DNA of 64,000 bases, from assembly GCF_002312805.1 (NCBI RefSeq), contig NZ_NMUA01000001.1, forward strand, positions 124,001-188,000. Reading direction: 5' to 3'. How positions within the stretch are numbered: the first letter of the stretch is position 1; every line of letters starts with the position of its first letter. A program made the position numbers and the translations under genes. Of this stretch, positions 45,530 to 54,390 are shown piece by piece. The notes below the pieces were generated by a model that did not search any database, had not been told where the DNA came from, and saw only the letters and a program-made list of their open reading frames with translations. The stretch is from Sphingobium sp. D43FB. Lineage in GTDB: Bacteria > Pseudomonadota > Alphaproteobacteria > Sphingomonadales > Sphingomonadaceae.

Positions 45530-46798
45530 TTACAGCGACGCGCCGATTGACCGGAGCGCACGGACCAGGGCATCGATGTCGTCCGCGCTGTTGAACAGGG
45601 CGGGGGTTATGCGCACGCAGGCGCCGCACGCTGGGCCGTTGCGCTGCACGGAGAAGATGCGATGCTCGTCGAGCAGGCGCTTGGCGATCGCGGCATTGGC
45701 GCTGGCGCTTGTGTGGTCGGTGTAGCGGAAAGAGGTTATTCCGCCGTGCAGGCGCGGGTCGGCGGGCGTCAAAATTTCCAGCCCGGACGTACCCCGCAGG
45801 GTTTCGGCCCAGCGATCGCGCAAATACTGCAACCGGGCGGCGCGAGCGGGACCGCCGATAGCGTCCTGAAAATCGAGGGCGGCGGGCACGGTTAGTTGCG
45901 CGGCGAAATCCACGGTGCCGGTGTGGACGCGCGCATAGGCGTTGGCGGCGAAGGGTGGCGCATTGCCGATGTCGGGATCGATCAGGTCCATCTTGGCCTT
46001 GCGGATGTAGATGACACCAACGCCAAGCGGGGCGCCCCACCATTTATGCAGATTGAAGCCGATGAAGTCGGCATCCAGGTCGGGCAGCGAGAAATCGATC
46101 TGGCCCCAGCTGTGTGCCGCGTCAACGATGGCATCGACGCCCCGCGCGCGGGCCATGGCGACGATCTCCCGCACCGGGATGACGAGGCCAGTGCGGTGGC
46201 TAAGATGGGTGAGCAGGATGAGGCGAACGCGGGGATTGGCCTTGAGCGCCTGCTCATAGCTGTCGATCAACCCCTGATGAGTCGCCGGTTCGGGAAGGTC
46301 GATGCGGACGACATCGACATTGCGGCTATGTTTCAAGGATTCGAAACAGGCCTGCATGCTGTCATAATCCAGATCGGCATAAAGTACGGCGTCGCCGGGT
46401 CGCAGCCGATTATAGCCGCCGATCAGGCTTTTGAGCGCTTCGGTCGCATTGCGGGTGAAGGCGATTTCGCTGGGATCGACCTGCATCTTGGCCGCGACGC
46501 GATCGCGCACGGCGATCAGGTCGGGCGTCAGGCCGCGCCGGGCATAATAGCTGGTCGCGCGATTGACCTGCCGGACCTTGGCCTCATAGGCTTCCAGTAC
46601 CGGGCGGGCCATCATGCCCCAATTGCCATTTTCCAGCTGGATGATGTCGGGCACCACATCATAATGCGCTGCGATCTTGGCCCAATGGCTTTCGTCATCG
46701 GGCCGGACGGCGGCCGCCGTCGGCAGGGCGGCGTCGATCCGTCCTGCCAGCGGAGCTGCCGCCGTTGCCATCATCATCTGCCTGCGACTGATATCCAT
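45530..46798 (-). CDS. Tat-exported class V PLP-dependent enzyme (isopenicillin N epimerase-like)
   Basis: This 422-residue enzyme begins with a twin-arginine signal (MDISRRQMMMATAAAPLAG). Its class V aminotransferase fold has the cofactor aspartate and histidine in IVDAAHSWGQID (Asp226, His229) and the Schiff-base lysine Lys252 in GFNLHKWWGAPLG. Relatives are isopenicillin N epimerases and cysteine desulfurase-like enzymes. The Tat route would allow export with PLP already bound. It lies 17 bases downstream of a TonB-dependent receptor on the same strand, so the two are likely cotranscribed. A role in periplasmic processing of an imported amino acid or peptide is inference. Confidence 0.87.
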   Translation of the reverse strand: MDISRRQMMMATAAAPLAGRIDAALPTAAAVRPDDESHWAKIAAHYDVVPDIIQLENGNWGMMARPVLEAYEAKVRQVNRATSYYARRGLTPDLIAVRDRVAAKMQVDPSEIAFTRNATEALKSLIGGYNRLRPGDAVLYADLDYDSMQACFESLKHSRNVDVVRIDLPEPATHQGLIDSYEQALKANPRVRLILLTHLSHRTGLVIPVREIVAMARARGVDAIVDAAHSWGQIDFSLPDLDADFIGFNLHKWWGAPLGVGVIYIRKAKMDLIDPDIGNAPPFAANAYARVHTGTVDFAAQLTVPAALDFQDAIGGPARAARLQYLRDRWAETLRGTSGLEILTPADPRLHGGITSFRYTDHTSASANAAIAKRLLDEHRIFSVQRNGPACGACVRITPALFNSADDIDALVRALRSIGASL

Positions 46799-46815
46799 CG
46801 GGCCATGCTATCCGA

Positions 46816-49191
46816 TCAGAAGGTTACGCCCAAGCGAACATAATATTGGCCGCCATCGGTGTCGAAGGGGGCGTTGCGCGAGTAGATGAGGCCGCGCACC
46901 GCCTGGTTGGTGGCTTCGTCGGGATAGGTGTCGAAGATATTTTCCGCGCCCGCCCGGACCGTGATATTGTCGGTTAGTTGCGCGCTGGCCGACAGGTCGA
47001 ACAGCGTCATGGCGCCAAAGCGCTGGAAGATGTCGCCAGTGGCATTGCCGCTGACGTCGGTCCATTTCCCATAATAGCGCGCGCGCGCCTGCAACCCGAA
47101 CCGGCCGATCGTATAGCCGAGCGACGCCGTACCATTATGTTTGGGCAACCGTTCTTCGAAGATGACCCGCTGGGTGTCGTTGGCAATCGCGGCAGAGGTG
47201 CCGCTCGTCACCTTTGTCTGGTTGTAATTATAGGCGAGGCTGAGGTCGGCCTTGCCCGGTCCCACTTGCTGCGCATAGGCCAGCACGACATCAATGCCGC
47301 GGGTGCGGGTGTCGAAGTCGTTGGTGAAATAGGTGACGGCGGTGAACCGCTGCGGATTGGGCAGGGTTGCGGGCACGGTGAAGGAGCGTGATTGGCCGAA
47401 CCGGTCGCGCAGCTTGATCTGATAGAGATCGATGCTGCCGCTCAGGCCGAACGCGGACTGGAACGTCAGACCGGCGGTGATGGTGCGCGACTTTTCCGGG
47501 GTCAGCGGTTGGGCACCCAGCGCGATGGCGATCGGGTCATTGGGGGACAGACGTCCTGTGTTGAAAATCTGCAGCGTTTGCGTGTCAAGGCCCTGGGTGG
47601 TGTTGACGGCGTTGAGCTGGGCCGGGGTTGGCGCGCGGAAGCCGGTGGAATAGGTGCCGCGTACCGCGACGCCCTTGACCGGCTCCAACCGCGCCGAAAG
47701 CTTGTAGTTGAACGTGTCGCCAAAGGCCGAGAAATCCTCATAGCGGCCCGCTGCGCCGAGCGTCAGCGCCTCGACCGGGTGGACTTCCAGATCCAGATAG
47801 CCGGCATAGCTGGTCTGCGACCATTCACCTGAACTTAGCGGATTGAAGCCAGGGAAGCCGTTGCTGTTGGGGGCAAGGCCGGTGGCCGCACCCGGCCCGA
47901 TGGCGTAGGATGCCGGGTCACCAGGACGGATGCCGTAGGTTTCCTTGCGCCGTTCCGCGCCGAAAGCGATGTTGGCGGGTTCGGCCAATCCCAGCGGCAG
48001 GCGGTAGACGAAATCGGCGTTCAGGTTGAATTCGCTCTGGCGCAAACGGCCGAGATAGAAGCTCGTTGGGCTGAGCGGTCCCAACGAAGCGTTCAGCGAT
48101 TCGGACATAGTATAGTTGATTCTGCTCCGGCCCGACGAGGCGCTGAGGTCATAGGTGAACTGATCGCTGATCGCGCCGCGCAGGCCGCCATCGGCCTGAT
48201 AATCATCATATTGCGTGGCGAAGCGCGGCGTGAAACCGACGGGATAGACGCTGCTGAAGCTGAAACCGGGGAAGGCCGCGCTGGGATTATAGACGTTGCC
48301 GGTGCCGACCGGATTGCGCCAGTTGAAATCGGTGACGCCCTCGCCATTGCCGACCGTGCCGAAGGTATAAGCGGTGACGGCGTCGGAAAAATCATAATGG
48401 GCGTTCATCGCGCCACGGACGGAGCGCAGGTCGGGCTGGCCCCAGCGTTGCACCGGATCGGGTACGGTGAGCGTTGGATTGGCTGCCTGGAACGCAATGG
48501 CGTCGGGACGCTGGCGGGTGCGCGAGGTGGCATCCGATTTCGAAAATTCGCCGGTGAAGACGATGCTGCCGCGATTACCCAAGGCCAGGCCGCCCTGAGC
48601 GCCACTCTGGTAATTGGTGCCATCGCCCTCATAATATTGCGAATATTGGCCGAAGGCCTCCATGCCTGGCTCATCGTCGAGGATGATGTTGACGACACCA
48701 GCGATGGCGTCCGAGCCATATTGGGCAGATGCGCCGTCGCGCAGCACTTCGATGCGCTTGATCGCCAGATTGGGGATGGTTGCAAGGTCGGCGGACTGCG
48801 CGCCGCGGCTGCCCAGCAGAGCGGAACGGTGATAGCGCTTGCCGTTCACCAAGACGAGCGTTTGGTCGGCCGAGAGACCACGGAGCGTCGCGGGGCGGAC
48901 AAAGGCCTGACCGTCGGCGGCGGGCAAACGCTGGACGTTGAACGATGGCAGGAGTTGCGCCAAAGTATCGGACAGATCGTTGGAAATACTATTATCGATG
49001 GACTTTGACGATAGCACGTCAATGGGCGCGAGCGTATCGAATTTCGTCCGCTTGGCATCACGCGTTCCAGTCACGATGATGGAGTCGCCACTGTCGATAT
49101 CGGATGCAGCGGGCATATTGTCTTGCGCCACCGCGAATGCGCACGCAGAGAATTGCAGCGCGATCATCGCGCTACCGGCCAGAAATTTCAT
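46816..49191 (-). CDS. TonB-dependent outer-membrane receptor
   Basis: This 791-residue receptor has a signal peptide (MKFLAGSAMIALQFSACAFA, cut near AVA), a TonB-box-like region near DSIIVTGTRDAKR, a plug domain (LRGLSADQTLVLVNGKRYHR, then VLRDGASAQYGSDAIAGVVN), and a beta-barrel ending in aromatic Phe (YYVRLGVTF). ATG 49191 follows GGGGACCATC; the in-frame TTG four codons upstream is less likely. The substrate is not told by the sequence: it has no N-terminal STN signalling domain, and no siderophore genes are close. It is followed by an exported PLP enzyme gene. Confidence 0.93.
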   Translation of the reverse strand: MKFLAGSAMIALQFSACAFAVAQDNMPAASDIDSGDSIIVTGTRDAKRTKFDTLAPIDVLSSKSIDNSISNDLSDTLAQLLPSFNVQRLPAADGQAFVRPATLRGLSADQTLVLVNGKRYHRSALLGSRGAQSADLATIPNLAIKRIEVLRDGASAQYGSDAIAGVVNIILDDEPGMEAFGQYSQYYEGDGTNYQSGAQGGLALGNRGSIVFTGEFSKSDATSRTRQRPDAIAFQAANPTLTVPDPVQRWGQPDLRSVRGAMNAHYDFSDAVTAYTFGTVGNGEGVTDFNWRNPVGTGNVYNPSAAFPGFSFSSVYPVGFTPRFATQYDDYQADGGLRGAISDQFTYDLSASSGRSRINYTMSESLNASLGPLSPTSFYLGRLRQSEFNLNADFVYRLPLGLAEPANIAFGAERRKETYGIRPGDPASYAIGPGAATGLAPNSNGFPGFNPLSSGEWSQTSYAGYLDLEVHPVEALTLGAAGRYEDFSAFGDTFNYKLSARLEPVKGVAVRGTYSTGFRAPTPAQLNAVNTTQGLDTQTLQIFNTGRLSPNDPIAIALGAQPLTPEKSRTITAGLTFQSAFGLSGSIDLYQIKLRDRFGQSRSFTVPATLPNPQRFTAVTYFTNDFDTRTRGIDVVLAYAQQVGPGKADLSLAYNYNQTKVTSGTSAAIANDTQRVIFEERLPKHNGTASLGYTIGRFGLQARARYYGKWTDVSGNATGDIFQRFGAMTLFDLSASAQLTDNITVRAGAENIFDTYPDEATNQAVRGLIYSRNAPFDTDGGQYYVRLGVTF

Positions 49192-49301
49192 GATGGTCCC
49201 CAAAGGCTTGGTCGATATTATGCTATGACCGCGCCTTTAGTATGCGCTGATGACGGTTCTGTGTATCGAACCTGGAATTTCTATCGAGTGGGAGAGGCGG
49301 T

Positions 49302-49607
49302 TGGTACGGGCGGGGGGACTTGAACCCCCATGGGCAAAGCCCGACGGATTTTCTTACCCGCTACGGCTTTCGCCGCCGCCCGGAGGGGCGTTTGTGGTCT
49401 GGACTATCCCTTCACCATATCCCGGCAGGCCGGGGTGCAGGTGCTGCCCGTCTAGTCTCTACACCTTCCTGAAAGCGAACTTTCAGGCTTGGCTCGGGAT
49501 TGCCATGTTAAAGGTTTCCCCGAATTTGAGCAGTTCTACGTCACAGATTTCCCTGTGCGCACTCAATGATCTAAGTCCGTTGCGTCTACCGATTTCGCCA
49601 CGCCCGC
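49302..49607 (-). tRNA. tRNA-Leu(UAA) interrupted by a group I intron
   Basis: Exon 1 is 49573-49607 (35 bases) and exon 2 is 49302-49352 (51 bases, CCA encoded). Joined, they give a full tRNA of 86 bases. The acceptor is GCGGGCG with CGCCCGT, and the D stem is GCG/CGC. The anticodon stem ACGGA/TCCGT has the loop CTTAAAA, so the anticodon is TAA. The long variable arm is GGGC-TTT-GCCC, the T stem is GGGGG/CCCCC with loop TTCAAGT, and the discriminator A73 fits leucine. The intron lies between U34 and A35. Confidence 0.93.
49353..49572 (-). ncRNA. Group I intron inside tRNA-Leu(UAA)
   Basis: This 220-base insertion ends with G and follows a 5' exon ending in U, as group I introns do. Reading the minus strand, it contains GGCAATCCCGAGCCAAGCC (from 49504 down to 49486) and GGAAGGTGTAGAGACTAGAC (start of the block 49469-49445). 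It also has GGGATAGTCCAGACC (49411-49397) and, just before the 3' splice site, GGCGGCGAAAGCCGTAGCGG. These are the conserved core elements of the cyanobacterial tRNA-Leu intron (IC3 type), which sits at the same anticodon position. It has no homing endonuclease reading frame. Confidence 0.92.
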
Positions 49608-49685
49608 ATTACCAAGGCTGGCTATAGTCGGGAGGATCGGCAGAGCCAAGCGCGATTTGATGATCAGCGCCGGGCGACGTAATCG

Positions 49686-49976
49686 TCAATCCTCATGATC
49701 GGCATTCAGCCGTTCGCGCATTTCCTTGCCGGGTTTGAAATAGGGCACGCGCTTCGCGCTGACCGGCACCTGTTCACCAGTGCGCGGGTTGCGTCCAGTT
49801 CGTGCGTCGCGGGCGCGGGTGGTGAAGGCACCAAAGCCGCGCAGTTCCACACGACCGCCCGAAGCCAGTCGATCGACAATCTCCTTGAAGAAGAGATCGA
49901 CGATTCGCTCGACTTCCGGGAGCGTCAGGCCCGGATTTTCGTCAGCCAGTTTCTGGATCAATTCCGAACGGATCAT
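49686..49976 (-). CDS. ihfB: Integration host factor beta subunit
   Basis: This 96-residue DNA-bending protein of the HU/IHF family starts [19 protein letters not shown] and contains the beta-arm signature [30 protein letters not shown] and [15 protein letters not shown], as in IHF-beta. With the alpha subunit (not in this window) it forms IHF, used in replication, transcription and recombination. Its location beside rpsA and cmk is conserved in proteobacteria. It is separated from rpsA by 166 bases that hold the rpsA terminator. Confidence 0.95.
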   Translation of the reverse strand: MIRSELIQKLADENPGLTLPEVERIVDLFFKEIVDRLASGGRVELRGFGAFTTRARDARTGRNPRTGEQVPVSAKRVPYFKPGKEMRERLNADHED

Positions 49977-50079
49977 CGAATTCCAGAGCCCCCTGATTTT
50001 TTCCCTGCCTAATCATAGGGCTTTTACAGGGCGTTGACAATCGCGCAGGTCGGGGATTGTTTCGATACGGAAAGGATAT

Positions 50080-50113
50080 GAAAAGCCCGCCGGGATGATG
50101 ATCCCGGCGGGCT
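50080..50113 (-). terminator. Rho-independent terminator of rpsA
   Basis: Stem 50084-50096 and 50101-50113 (13 bases, perfect) around a four-base loop. On the minus strand it is followed by TTTT, 30 bases after the rpsA stop. Confidence 0.92.
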
Positions 50114-50142
50114 TCTCTAATTAGTCGACTTTGACGAAAGGC

Positions 50143-51855
50143 TTAGCCTTCGGTCTTGGCCTTGAGTGCTTCGCCCAGAATGTCGCCCAGCGACGCGCCG
50201 CTGTCGGACGAACCATATTGCGCAACAGCCTGCTTCTCTTCGGCGATCTGCATCGCCTTGATCGAGAAGGTGGGCTTCTTGGCACGATCGAAACCGGTGA
50301 TCATGGCGTCGAACTTCTGGCCGATCTGGAAGCGTTCCGAACGCTGCTCGTCACGGTCACGACCAAGGTCGCTGCGCTTGATGAAGCCGGTGGCGCCATC
50401 GTCGCCAGCCTGGACTTCCAGGCCGCCGTCGCGGACTTCAAGAACGGTCACGGTGACGATCGCATTCTTGTTGAGGCCAGCAGCAGCAGCGGTCGTGCCG
50501 CCAGCGGCCGGACCACCACGCTCAAGCTGCTTCATGCCGAGGCTGATGCGCTCCTTCTCGACGTCGATGTCGAGAACGACAGCCTGAACGGCCTCGCCCT
50601 TGCGGTGCAGCGCCAGTGCGTCTTCGCCCGAAATGCCCCATGCGATGTCGGACATGTGGACCATGCCATCGACGTCGCCGTCCAGGCCGATGAACAGGCC
50701 GAACTCGGTCGCATTCTTGACTTCGCCTTCGACGGTCGAACCGATCGGGTGACGTTCGGCAAAGCTGTCCCAGGGATTGCTCTGGGCCTGCTTGAGGCCG
50801 AGCGAGATGCGGCGCTTTTCGGGATCGACTTCGAGGACCAGAACTTCGACTTCCTGGCTGGTCGAAACGATCTTGCCGGGGTGGACGTTCTTCTTGGTCC
50901 AGGACATTTCGGACACATGGACCAGGCCTTCGATGCCGGCTTCCAGCTCGACGAACGCACCATATTCAGTGATGTTCGTGACGCGGCCCGAAAGCTTGGC
51001 ACCGACGGGGTACTTGGCCGATGCGCCTTCCCACGGATCGCTCTCAAGCTGCTTCATGCCGAGCGAGATGCGCTGCGTGTCGCGGTTGATGCGGATGATC
51101 TGCACCTTCACGGTGTCGCCGATGTTGATCATCTCATTGGGGTGGTTGATGCGCTTGTACGACAGGTCGGTGACGTGCAGCAGGCCATCGATGCCGCCCA
51201 GATCAACGAACGCACCATAGTCGGTGATGTTCTTGACGACGCCTTCGATGATCTGACCTTCGGCCAGCGTCTGGATGAGGCCGCTGCGCTGTTCGGCGCG
51301 GGTTTCTTCCAGAATGGCGCGACGCGACACGACGATGTTGCCGCGGCGGCGATCCATCTTGAGGATCTGGAAAGGCTGCGGAATGTCCATCAGCGGGGTG
51401 ACGTCGCGCACGGGGCGAATGTCGACCTGCGAACCAGGCAGGAAGGCTACGGCGCCGTCGAGATCGACGGTGAAGCCACCCTTGACGCGGCCGAAGATGA
51501 CGCCTTCGACGCGGGCGCTCTCGGTGAACTCGGCTTCCAGCTTGTCCCACGCAGCTTCGCGACGGGCACGGTCACGCGACAGCATCGCTTCGCCATGGGC
51601 GTTTTCGACGCGGTCGACATAGACTTCGACTTCGTCACCGACCTTGATGTCAGCCTTCTGGCCCGGCATCGCGAATTCGCGCAGCGGCACGCGGCCTTCG
51701 GACTTCAGACCTACGTCGATGACGGCCAGGTCGTTTTCGATGGCGGTAACGGTGCCCTTGACGACGCGGCCTTCGAAGCCGCCGTCCTCACCACCGAGGG
51801 AATCATTGAGAAGCGCGGCGAAATCGTCGCGCGTGGGGAATGCCGTAGAGGCCAT
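50143..51855 (-). CDS. rpsA: 30S ribosomal protein S1
   Basis: This 570-residue protein has six S1 RNA-binding domains, seen as repeated VxGxVxxxxxFGxFVxL-type segments such as VVKNITDYGAFVDLGGIDGL, VTNITEYGAFVELEAGIEGL and VKNATEFGLFIGLDGDVDGM. It brings structured mRNAs to the ribosome. ATG 51855 (MASTAFPTRDDFAALL) has AAGGA upstream; the longer frame is not used. The 170-base gap to cmk may hold its promoter and autoregulatory leader; I see no other gene in it. Confidence 0.97.
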   Translation of the reverse strand: MASTAFPTRDDFAALLNDSLGGEDGGFEGRVVKGTVTAIENDLAVIDVGLKSEGRVPLREFAMPGQKADIKVGDEVEVYVDRVENAHGEAMLSRDRARREAAWDKLEAEFTESARVEGVIFGRVKGGFTVDLDGAVAFLPGSQVDIRPVRDVTPLMDIPQPFQILKMDRRRGNIVVSRRAILEETRAEQRSGLIQTLAEGQIIEGVVKNITDYGAFVDLGGIDGLLHVTDLSYKRINHPNEMINIGDTVKVQIIRINRDTQRISLGMKQLESDPWEGASAKYPVGAKLSGRVTNITEYGAFVELEAGIEGLVHVSEMSWTKKNVHPGKIVSTSQEVEVLVLEVDPEKRRISLGLKQAQSNPWDSFAERHPIGSTVEGEVKNATEFGLFIGLDGDVDGMVHMSDIAWGISGEDALALHRKGEAVQAVVLDIDVEKERISLGMKQLERGGPAAGGTTAAAAGLNKNAIVTVTVLEVRDGGLEVQAGDDGATGFIKRSDLGRDRDEQRSERFQIGQKFDAMITGFDRAKKPTFSIKAMQIAEEKQAVAQYGSSDSGASLGDILGEALKAKTEG

Positions 51856-52025
51856 GGTTAGTCCTTCACTCATCATTGCTGGCCAACCGGTTGTATCCGA
51901 TGGTCTTTGGCCAAACTGTCCCGAACGCCGCATGCGGTCGGGACATCCGTTACCGCAAAGGCGTTTGCGGACGCGCAGACGAGAAAAGCGAAAAGGGCGC
52001 GCGGATTACCGCACGCCTTAACGGG

Positions 52026-52661
52026 TCAGCCTCTGGAGCGACCTTCAAGCTGGGCGTCCACAAGCGCAATCGCCTGGCGGACGGCCGCGTCTATAGACAA
52101 ATCGCTGGTGTCTAGCAAGTCCGCACCATCGGCGACTTTGAGCGGCGCATGGTCGCGGCTCATGTCGCGGGTGTCGCGCGCCTGGATGTCGGCGATAAGG
52201 CTGTCCATGTCGGGATGGCCGCCATGCGACAGGGCATCCTGATAGCGGCGTTGAGCGCGGACATGGACGCTGGCGGTGACGAACAGCTTGGCATGGGCAT
52301 CGGGCGCGATGACGGTGCCGATGTCGCGGCCGTCGAGGATCGCGCCGCCCGGTTGCGTCGCGAAATCGCGCTGCCGCTTGACCAAGGCGTCGCGCACCGC
52401 CTGATGCACGGAAACGCGCGAGGCGAGGCTGCCGACCGCTTCGCTGCGCAGCGCCGGGTCGGCCAGAGTTTCGTCGCCAAACGAGCAAGCCGCGAGCGCA
52501 TCCGATTCGATGTCGGGATCGCCGCCTGCTTTCAGAACGGCAAGGCCGACCGCGCGGTAGAGCAGGCCGGTGTCGAGAACGGGCAGACCATAATGGCGAC
52601 CAAGCGCCTTGGCGATGGTGCCCTTGCCCGATGCGGCGGGGCCGTCGACGGCGATGATCAT
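52026..52661 (-). CDS. cmk: Cytidylate kinase
   Basis: This 211-residue kinase has the P-loop GPAASGKGT at residues 7-15, LPVLDTGLLYRAVG near residue 30, and a DGRDIGTVIAPDAHAKLFVT motif near residue 118, all typical of CMP kinase. It phosphorylates CMP and dCMP. The ATG overlaps the stop of the upstream small membrane protein gene by four bases. The order aroA, small gene, cmk, rpsA is a classic arrangement. Confidence 0.96.
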   Translation of the reverse strand: MIIAVDGPAASGKGTIAKALGRHYGLPVLDTGLLYRAVGLAVLKAGGDPDIESDALAACSFGDETLADPALRSEAVGSLASRVSVHQAVRDALVKRQRDFATQPGGAILDGRDIGTVIAPDAHAKLFVTASVHVRAQRRYQDALSHGGHPDMDSLIADIQARDTRDMSRDHAPLKVADGADLLDTSDLSIDAAVRQAIALVDAQLEGRSRG

Positions 52662-52906
52662 ACGGATTTTCTTTTCATGGCTTTGACGAGGCCCAGCAGG
52701 GCGATGAGGGTCCAGACGATTTCCAGCGCCATCGACGCCAGGTTGAAATGCACGGTCAGCGACCAGATGAGCAGCAGCGAACCGACAAGGTTCAACAGAT
52801 TGAAAAAGACAAAGTTCATCTGCTTGGCGATGTTGCTGTAGGCATAAGCGACGACCATCATGGCGCTGCCCGCCAGACCGATGATGTTGGCCCAGTCGAA
52901 GGTCAT
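52658..52906 (-). CDS. Small three-span membrane protein (CBU_0592-like)
   Basis: This 82-residue protein has three hydrophobic segments (IIGLAGSAMMVVAYAYS, FVFFNLLNLVGSLLLIWSLT, ALEIVWTLIALLGLV) and a basic end KAMKRKSV. The layout matches the CBU_0592 family of small membrane proteins, of unknown function. It overlaps aroA upstream (ATGA, 52903-52906) and cmk downstream (ATGA), so it is coupled to both. Confidence 0.82.
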   Translation of the reverse strand: MTFDWANIIGLAGSAMMVVAYAYSNIAKQMNFVFFNLLNLVGSLLLIWSLTVHFNLASMALEIVWTLIALLGLVKAMKRKSV

Positions 52907-54243
52907 GCCATCGCGCCTAAATTTTGGAGCAAAGCCGTGAAGGTCGGGAAGCTGGTGGCGACCGGGCGCATGTCGTCGATCGTCACGCCATCGCGTGATA
53001 CGAGGCCCGCGACGGCGAAGCTCATGGCGATGCGATGGTCGAGCTTGGTAGCGATCGGACCGCCGCCTTGGAGCGGCGCGCCACCGCTGCCTTCAATGAT
53101 GAGGCCGTCTTCCAGTTCCTCGACCGTCACGCCGATCGCGCGGAGGCCCGCTGCCATGGTGGCGATGCGGTCCGATTCCTTGACGCGGAGTTCGTCCAGT
53201 CCGCGAAAGATGCTGCGTCCCTGTGCGAGCGCAGCGGCGATGAAGGCGACCGGATATTCGTCGATCATGCTCGGCGCGCGCGCCGGGTCTGGCTCGACAC
53301 CCTGGAGGGTGGAGGCAGTGACGAGCAGGTCGCCCACGGGTTCGCCGCCGACTTCGCGGGCGTTGATGACTTCGATGGAGCCGCCCATTTCGCGGAGCAG
53401 GTCGATAAGACCTGCGCGCGTGGCATTGAGGCCCACATTGGCGATCGTCACTTGCGATCCGGGCACCAGCAGCGCGGCGACCATCGGGAAAGCGGCGGAG
53501 GAGGGGTCGCCAGGCACGATAATCTGCTGCGGCTGCAATTCCGCTTCGCCGACCAGCGTGATGATGCGGGTGCCGTCGGCTTCCACTTCTACATGCAAGT
53601 CCGCGCCGAAGCCGCGCAGCATCCGTTCGCTATGGTCACGGGTCGGAATCGGCTCGACGACGCGGGTGATGCCCGGCGTATTGAGGCCCGCCAGCAGGAT
53701 CGCCGACTTCACCTGTGCGGAGGCGACGGGCAGGCGATAGTCGAGCGGCACGGCGGGGCAGGCACCGCGCATCGTGAGTGGCAACCGGCCGCCGGGGCTG
53801 GTGGTGAAGCTGGCACCCATCTGCGTCAATGGGTCGGTCACGCGCGCCATGGGCCGCTTGCTGAGCGAGGCATCGCCGATGAAGGTGGCGGTCAGATCAT
53901 GGCTGGCGAGCAGGCCCATCAGCAGGCGCGTCGACGTGCCGCTATTGCCCATGTCGAGCGCACCCTCCGGCTGGAGCAGGCCGCCAACGCCCACGCCATG
54001 GATATGCCAGATGCCATCGGCGTCGCGCTGAATGTCCGCGCCCATCGCGCGCATGGCAGCGGCGGTCGCCAGCACGTCCTCGCCCTCCAGCAGACCTTCG
54101 ACCCGGCTTTCGCCCACGGCCAGCGCCGAAAGCATCAGCGATCGGTGCGAAATGCTCTTGTCCCCCGGCACGGTCACGCTGCCCGACAGGGCGGGTGCGG
54201 CGGTGAATGTCATCGGGCGGGGCGGTTCGGCGGCAGCGGTCAC
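52903..54243 (-). CDS. aroA: 3-phosphoshikimate 1-carboxyvinyltransferase (EPSP synthase), class II motifs
   Basis: This 446-residue enzyme has GDKSISHRSLMLSALA near residue 27, ASAQVKSAILLAGLNTPG, RDHSERMLRGFGAD, GDPSSAAFPMVAALLVPGS and SMIDEYP. It joins phosphoenolpyruvate to shikimate 3-phosphate in aromatic amino acid synthesis. RDHSE, GDKS, SAQVK and NATR fit the class II motif set of glyphosate-tolerant enzymes. However, the loop that reads GNAATG in the Agrobacterium CP4 enzyme is GNSGTS here, with glycine at the key position. The start is GTG 54243, or possibly ATG 54213. It is divergent from the TIGR02300 gene. Confidence 0.95.
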   Translation of the reverse strand: MTAAAEPPRPMTFTAAPALSGSVTVPGDKSISHRSLMLSALAVGESRVEGLLEGEDVLATAAAMRAMGADIQRDADGIWHIHGVGVGGLLQPEGALDMGNSGTSTRLLMGLLASHDLTATFIGDASLSKRPMARVTDPLTQMGASFTTSPGGRLPLTMRGACPAVPLDYRLPVASAQVKSAILLAGLNTPGITRVVEPIPTRDHSERMLRGFGADLHVEVEADGTRIITLVGEAELQPQQIIVPGDPSSAAFPMVAALLVPGSQVTIANVGLNATRAGLIDLLREMGGSIEVINAREVGGEPVGDLLVTASTLQGVEPDPARAPSMIDEYPVAFIAAALAQGRSIFRGLDELRVKESDRIATMAAGLRAIGVTVEELEDGLIIEGSGGAPLQGGGPIATKLDHRIAMSFAVAGLVSRDGVTIDDMRPVATSFPTFTALLQNLGAMA

Positions 54244-54390
54244 GGTTCGTCCAGTCTGGTCTGGCGGGAAAAAATGCGCCCGGCTTTTGACAGCGCGCTT
54301 GGGCTATGGCAAGGCGCGCGACGTTTCGTGGGCAACAGCCGTTGCGCCGCGTAAAGTCTATTTGAGCATCTAAAAAGGAACAGGCCGGAC

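Noticed and set aside
49250..49627. Open frame of 125 codons with an AGGLEPP motif
   Set aside because: It lies antisense to the intron-bearing tRNA-Leu. The AGGLEPP reading is the known false translation of the tRNA 3' end, so it is not a gene.
50131..51861. 576-codon plus-strand open frame
   Set aside because: Antisense to rpsA, with no recognisable domain.
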